From NCBI GenBank assembly GCA_021779415.1, contig JAJYAS010000083.1, positions 1 through 9,692 on the forward strand: a stretch of 9,692 nucleotides of DNA, written 5' to 3'. The first letter of the stretch is position 1. Each line of letters starts with the position of its first letter. Under the pieces are notes generated by a model. It was not told where the DNA came from, ran no database searches, and worked only from the letters and a program-made list of their open reading frames with translations. The DNA is from Bacillota bacterium. GTDB lineage: Bacteria; Bacillota_B; Desulfitobacteriia; Desulfitobacteriales; Desulfitobacteriaceae. A program made the position numbers and the translations under genes. Of this stretch, positions 6,969 through 9,692 are shown piece by piece.

Positions 6969-8138
6969 CTACCTACTTTCTTTCCAGTAAATCTTCGCTG
7001 GAATATAAACGTAGCCATCCATTATTCTTCTGGATGTACGTGCTACAGCAGCTTTCTCAAGGTGGATTTCACCATCGCTTCTTTGTATTAGTTCAATGCT
7101 AAAATCAAGAACACCAGACGGATGGCCGATACGAACCGTTCCACTTTCTACCGCTTGTTGTCCAATGACATCATTGACTACTGTCCCCTTAATCAGGGCG
7201 GCCGTAGCAGTACAAATCCCACCAGTGACGGCAAAAGCCTTGTGCATGACTGCTAGAGCCTTAGTCCTAGCCACCAAATCAATCTTATTCGATAAGATCA
7301 CTTGACCATCAATTGTCTTGTAATCACTGGAGTCTGCCACGAGAACAACCTTCGGAACTGCGGGTGTTTCCTCTGTCGCTGTATCCCTGCTTTTAGCCAA
7401 TCCAATCATTTCTGCACCGATACAACGGATTTCTTCCATAACCTCTAACAGTTCTATTTTTTGGGCATCGTTAGGCAGCTCTGTACCAGTAAATCCCAAA
7501 TCAACTGCACGTACGAAAATTGCAGGTGTAGCAGCATCAACGATACTTACTGTGAGCCGCCTACCGTCTTTTATGATAATTTCATTAGTGGTCTTACCCG
7601 TCGGTAAAAGCTTGCCTGTTTTAGAACCACCAGAATCAAGAAAATTAAGGAGAATTTTCGCCCCGGTTCCGGGGACACCATTAATGACATAATCCCCTTC
7701 AGAGACAGATCTTCCATTCTTAACTGGAACCTCAGCCTCAATTACTTTTTTAGTGTTTGTGTTATAAATTTTCACTTTAGTCATTGGCTCTACTGCAGGA
7801 ACTAATCCTTCATCCACTGCAAATGGACCGACACCGGAAGAAATATTTCCACAGTTACCTGAGTAATCCACATAGGCTGAATCGATTCCAACATAACCAA
7901 AGGTATAGTCTATATCCGCATCTTCCCGCGTAGAAGGTTTAATAATTGCAAGTTTACTCGTAAGAGGATCAGCCCCACCCAAACCATTGATTTGGCGAAC
8001 ATCCGGACTACCAAATATATTAAGGATTACTTCATCTCTTATTCTAGGATCTTTTGGCAAGTCATTTGCCATCAGATATACCCCTTTACTTGTTCCGCCC
8101 CGAATAATTGCGGCTTTAATTCTTTCATCTTCCCTCAT
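6969..8138 (-). CDS. prpF: PrpF / methylitaconate-isomerase family protein, candidate aconitate isomerase
   Basis: Cofactor-free double-bond isomerase with the diaminopimelate-epimerase fold, 389 residues, the usual PrpF length. The family includes PrpF (2-methylaconitate isomerase, crystallised with trans-aconitate), 3-methylitaconate delta-isomerase Mii and 4-oxalomesaconate tautomerases. With this start, RGGTSKG occupies 13-19 (Ser17), GGADPLTSK 54-62 (Lys62) and GNCGN 94-98 (Cys96). Ser17, Lys62 and Cys96 fall at exactly the numbers described for the Mii active site, and His299 in VMHKAF sits next to the reported His300. The protein should therefore be catalytically competent on a di- or tricarboxylate. 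There is no prpB, prpC or prpD in the window, so methylcitrate-cycle duty is not indicated; the aconitase directly downstream suggests trans- to cis-aconitate isomerisation (inference). The frame is open to 8195, but the ATG at 8136-8138 has GGAGG 7 bases upstream and gives the family-typical N-terminus. It is the first gene of the minus-strand operon, divergent from the LysR gene. Confidence 0.9.
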   Translation of the reverse strand: MREDERIKAAIIRGGTSKGVYLMANDLPKDPRIRDEVILNIFGSPDVRQINGLGGADPLTSKLAIIKPSTREDADIDYTFGYVGIDSAYVDYSGNCGNISSGVGPFAVDEGLVPAVEPMTKVKIYNTNTKKVIEAEVPVKNGRSVSEGDYVINGVPGTGAKILLNFLDSGGSKTGKLLPTGKTTNEIIIKDGRRLTVSIVDAATPAIFVRAVDLGFTGTELPNDAQKIELLEVMEEIRCIGAEMIGLAKSRDTATEETPAVPKVVLVADSSDYKTIDGQVILSNKIDLVARTKALAVMHKAFAVTGGICTATAALIKGTVVNDVIGQQAVESGTVRIGHPSGVLDFSIELIQRSDGEIHLEKAAVARTSRRIMDGYVYIPAKIYWKESR

Positions 8139-8198
8139 GTTGCGACCTCCGTTTGTTAAATGGTTATGTGTTAAAATTAGCACAATAAATGCCATAAA

Positions 8199-8216
8199 TA
8201 TAATACTATTATTATA
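8199..8216 (-). promoter_or_regulatory. AT-rich dyad overlapping a candidate -10 for the isomerase operon
   Basis: TATAATA (8199-8205) and TATTATA (8210-8216) form a perfect 7-bp inverted repeat with a 4-base spacer. Read on the minus strand, the distal arm gives a consensus TATAAT -10 (8211-8216), about 73 bases upstream of the isomerase ATG. No good TTGACA-like -35 is found 16-18 bases upstream, which would fit an activator-dependent promoter. AT-rich dyads arise easily by chance, so confidence is limited. Confidence 0.35.
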
Positions 8217-8280
8217 GGTTTTTAAATAAGAATATTTTATTTCTAGTATCCCTTAGGCATCTTAACGCTAATCTTCACGT

Positions 8281-8308
8281 AAAGAAAACTTGGCTAGCAC
8301 CAAGCCTT
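8281..8308 (-). terminator. Terminator-like hairpin facing the isomerase operon (possible attenuator)
   Basis: On the minus strand AAGGCTTGG (8300-8308) can pair with CCAAGTTTT (8285-8293) around a 6-base loop. This gives a 9-bp stem including two G.U pairs, and the 3' side runs into TTTTCTTT (8281-8288). That is the form of an intrinsic terminator for leftward transcripts, about 140 bases before the isomerase start codon. If the operon promoter lies further right, this would act as an attenuator; if the promoter is at 8211-8216, it would simply insulate the operon from upstream transcription. Confidence 0.45.
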
Positions 8309-8335
8309 AGCGAAGGCGGTCGCTTCTCGCCATCC

Positions 8336-8376
8336 TTGGCCAGCGGTTGCCTTAGTTGCACTGATGCGCTGGCCAA
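8336..8376. repeat. Perfect 10-bp inverted repeat in a G+C-rich island
   Basis: TTGGCCAGCG (8336-8345) and CGCTGGCCAA (8367-8376) are exact reverse complements with a 21-base loop. The left arm is also half of a degenerate direct repeat: TTGGCTAGC (8290-8298) and TTGGCCAGC (8336-8344), each followed by a GCCTTAG, at a spacing of about 46 bases. Between them sits a further small stem, AGCGA/TCGCT with GGCG/CGCC. The G+C-rich block stands out sharply from the AT-rich DNA on both sides. Confidence 0.6.
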
Positions 8377-8539
8377 AGCATAAATTCCATGTTTTTAAAC
8401 TGATACTTCTATGTCTTCCGCGTTTATTGTAGTAATATAGGGTTACCGTTGCCGTCACCCCTCAGGAAGCTTATTTAAACAAAACATACAACACACTATA
8501 GAAATAAATACATATATTTTATAGTAATTCATAGAATAT

Positions 8540-8556
8540 TTTAATTCCAAATTAAA
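8540..8556. promoter_or_regulatory. Candidate LysR-type regulator binding box
   Basis: TTTAATT (8540-8546) and AATTAAA (8550-8556) form a perfect 7-bp dyad with a 3-base centre. The core from T8542 to A8554 fits the T-N11-A interrupted-dyad rule of LysR-type regulators. A possible leftward -10, TATAGT (8495-8500 on the minus strand), would put the box centre near -59, close to the usual LysR recognition position. A closer TATAAA (8518-8523) is also possible. No strong -35 accompanies either. Confidence 0.4.
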
Positions 8557-8755
8557 CTGGCATTTGAATCTGTCTAAATCTTTAAAAAATAATGTATCTT
8601 GTAACTAAACAAGTTATGTCGTTCCCGAAGGAATCCTATTAGATCCCCATGTGGCATTCCCATTTGTGGCTTTGAGTTGCTTCAAAATTGCAAAAGGCTC
8701 AACTCACAGGTATTATTATCTTAATGAAAAAAATTTGAAAGGATTCGGATTAGTA

Positions 8756-9613
8756 ATGGAAGATAAAGATTGGTTATTACTTCAAATCCTTTATGAACAA
8801 CAGAACATAACAAAAACAGCAGGGATCTTATACATATCACAGCCAGCTTTGACGTATCGCATCCAACAACTTGAAAAGGAATTCGGTACTACGATAATTC
8901 ACAGAGGAAGAAGAGGAGTTGAGTTTACCCCACAAGGAGAATATCTAGTAAAATATTCGAGGGAAATGTCTTCACTTTTACATAGCACAAAAGAATATTT
9001 ATTGAGTATGGACAATAAAATCTCCGGTACATTAAAAGTAGGCAGTGCAAGAAGCTTAGCCCGTCACAAGCTCCCTAGTATTTTGAAAGAATTTAATTCT
9101 TTATATCCCGATGTGGAGTTTAAAGTAGTTACCAAAAGAAGCTCTGAAATAACTAATTCTGTTTTCAAGCAAGAAGTGCATATTGGTTTTATAAGAGGAG
9201 AATTCAATTGGTCGGATGAAAAACAACTGCTCATGGTAGAAAGCATCTGCATTGTTTCAAATAAAGAACTTTCTTTAGATGAATTACCCTATTTATCCAG
9301 AATAGTTTATACAACAGATTTTTCATTGGAAACTACAATTGATAATTGGTGGAAATCAATATTCTCCAAGCCACCAACTATTACTATGCAAGTTGATAAT
9401 ATGGAGACTTGCAAAGAGATGGTTATTAATGGGTTAGGCTATGCCATCTTACCGGATATAGTTTTAGACGATACTAAGAATTTATATAAATATCCATTAA
9501 AAACGAAATACGGGGAACCTATTCTGAGAAAATCATGGATGATTTATCGGAAGGAGTCCTTGCAAATTTCTTTGATAAACGCCTTTGTTGATTTCATCAA
9601 GAAAATGTATTAG
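8756..9613 (+). CDS. LysR-family transcriptional regulator
   Basis: DNA-binding regulator of the LysR family, 285 residues with the start chosen here, slightly short of the usual ~300. The N-terminal winged helix-turn-helix is clear: NITKTAGILYISQPALTYRI (17-36) followed by QQLEKEFGTTIIHR and TPQGE. A linker helix leads to the effector-binding domain, which begins at GTLKVGS (91-97) and has the late family motif GLGYAILPD (226-234). The frame extends upstream to a GTG at 8651, but those 35 extra residues do not fit the family, so I take ATG 8756. Its Shine-Dalgarno is weak (GGA 6 bases upstream, AAAGGA 12 upstream). It is divergent from the isomerase-aconitase-citrate lyase operon, the classic arrangement for a regulator of the neighbouring operon that senses a pathway metabolite. 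The effector, plausibly an aconitate or citrate, is inferred. The gene is AT-rich like the aconitase gene. Confidence 0.93.
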   Translation: MEDKDWLLLQILYEQQNITKTAGILYISQPALTYRIQQLEKEFGTTIIHRGRRGVEFTPQGEYLVKYSREMSSLLHSTKEYLLSMDNKISGTLKVGSARSLARHKLPSILKEFNSLYPDVEFKVVTKRSSEITNSVFKQEVHIGFIRGEFNWSDEKQLLMVESICIVSNKELSLDELPYLSRIVYTTDFSLETTIDNWWKSIFSKPPTITMQVDNMETCKEMVINGLGYAILPDIVLDDTKNLYKYPLKTKYGEPILRKSWMIYRKESLQISLINAFVDFIKKMY

Positions 9614-9623
9614 GTAAGTAAGC

Positions 9624-9669
9624 GCAAAAATAGTATCTTATCCCGATCGGGATAAGATACTATTTTTGC
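9624..9669. terminator. 46-bp perfect palindrome, probable bidirectional terminator
   Basis: The two 23-base arms (9624-9646 and 9647-9669) are exact reverse complements with no unpaired centre. The G+C core TCCCGATCGGGA is flanked by AT-rich arms that end in AAAAA on the left and TTTTT on the right, so a U-tract follows the core stem in either direction. It begins 10 bases after the LysR stop. A second inverted pair, AAGCGCAAAA (9620-9629) and TTTTGCGCTT (9678-9687), encloses the whole palindrome. It most likely ends the LysR transcript and a convergent transcript from the right of the window. Confidence 0.85.
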
Positions 9670-9692
9670 TACGAAACTTTTGCGCTTCTGCC

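Larger units (their letters stand above)
8139..8755. other. 617-bp divergent regulatory region between isomerase operon and LysR gene
   Basis: This holds no convincing gene. From right to left it contains: a leader for the LysR gene with a 7-bp inverted repeat, TGAGTTG (8673-8679) and CAACTCA (8700-8706); a short TTCC-CGAA-GGAA hairpin (about 8622-8633); a CTTGT/ACAAG dyad (8598-8613); a T-N11-A LysR-type box (8540-8556); an AT-rich stretch with possible -10 elements; a G+C-rich structured island (8284-8460); and an AT-rich dyad near the isomerase start (8199-8216). The region is long for a LysR-divergent promoter, which leaves room for a structured leader RNA in front of the operon. Confidence 0.6.

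Noticed and set aside
1..8138. Itaconate/citraconate to citramalate lyase pathway as the main reading
   Set aside because: The isomerase and an aconitase-type hydratase could in principle do this, but the CitE motif form, CitC and a CitM-type malic enzyme fit citrate and oxaloacetate better. It is kept only as an alternative.
8294..8458. 54-codon minus-strand open frame in the divergent region
   Set aside because: It starts with GTG, has GAGG directly abutting the start instead of properly spaced, overlaps strong inverted repeats, and resembles no family I recognise.
8651..8755. 35-residue N-terminal extension of the LysR protein from GTG 8651
   Set aside because: LysR proteins start directly before the helix-turn-helix; the extension contains a 7-bp inverted repeat and does not look like a domain.
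8139..8755. T-box or other known riboswitch in the operon leader
   Set aside because: I found no T-box AGGGTGGNACCGCG element and no recognisable core of common metabolite riboswitches.

Overview
This window looks like an accessory catabolic locus from an anaerobic, fermentative member of the Bacillota (Clostridia or Negativicutes type). The evidence is moderate to low G+C, strong GGAGG-type ribosome binding sites, and closely spaced genes for citrate lyase, a malic-enzyme-family protein and an aconitase of the short (~645 residue) form. The genus cannot be fixed from the sequence alone.

Layout. Seven genes run leftward on the minus strand from about 8138 to the left edge, in transcription order: a PrpF/methylitaconate-isomerase-family protein (6969-8138), a monomeric aconitase (4920-6851), an aspartate:alanine-exchanger (AAEx) family membrane transporter (3391-4764), a malic-enzyme-family protein (2152-3378), and citC (1063-2130), citD (752-1045) and citE (cut by the left edge, 1-751). 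The last four genes are tightly packed (gaps of 12, 21, 17 and 0 bases), while gaps of about 117 and 155 bases flank the aconitase. I see no convincing terminator between any of the genes. A LysR-type regulator (8756-9613, plus strand) is divergent and is followed by a 46-bp perfect palindrome that looks like a bidirectional terminator. The 617-bp divergent region (8139-8755) holds a T-N11-A dyad, an AT-rich dyad over a possible -10, and a G+C-rich structured island with a terminator-like hairpin facing the operon.

How the genes could work together. Citrate lyase (CitDEF, activated by CitC) splits citrate into acetate and oxaloacetate. The order malic enzyme-citC-citD-citE matches the lactic acid bacterial citM-citC-citD-citE order, where the malic-enzyme homologue decarboxylates oxaloacetate to pyruvate. 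What is unusual is the upstream half: a PrpF-family isomerase carrying the Ser17, Lys62 and Cys96 active-site residues described for methylitaconate isomerase, next to an aconitase and a carboxylate-antiporter-type transporter. The simplest reading is a complete route for trans-aconitate (or a related unsaturated tricarboxylate): uptake, isomerisation to cis-aconitate, hydration to citrate, cleavage, and decarboxylation to pyruvate, under control of the divergent LysR protein. The individual families are well supported; the substrate and the pathway as a whole are inference.
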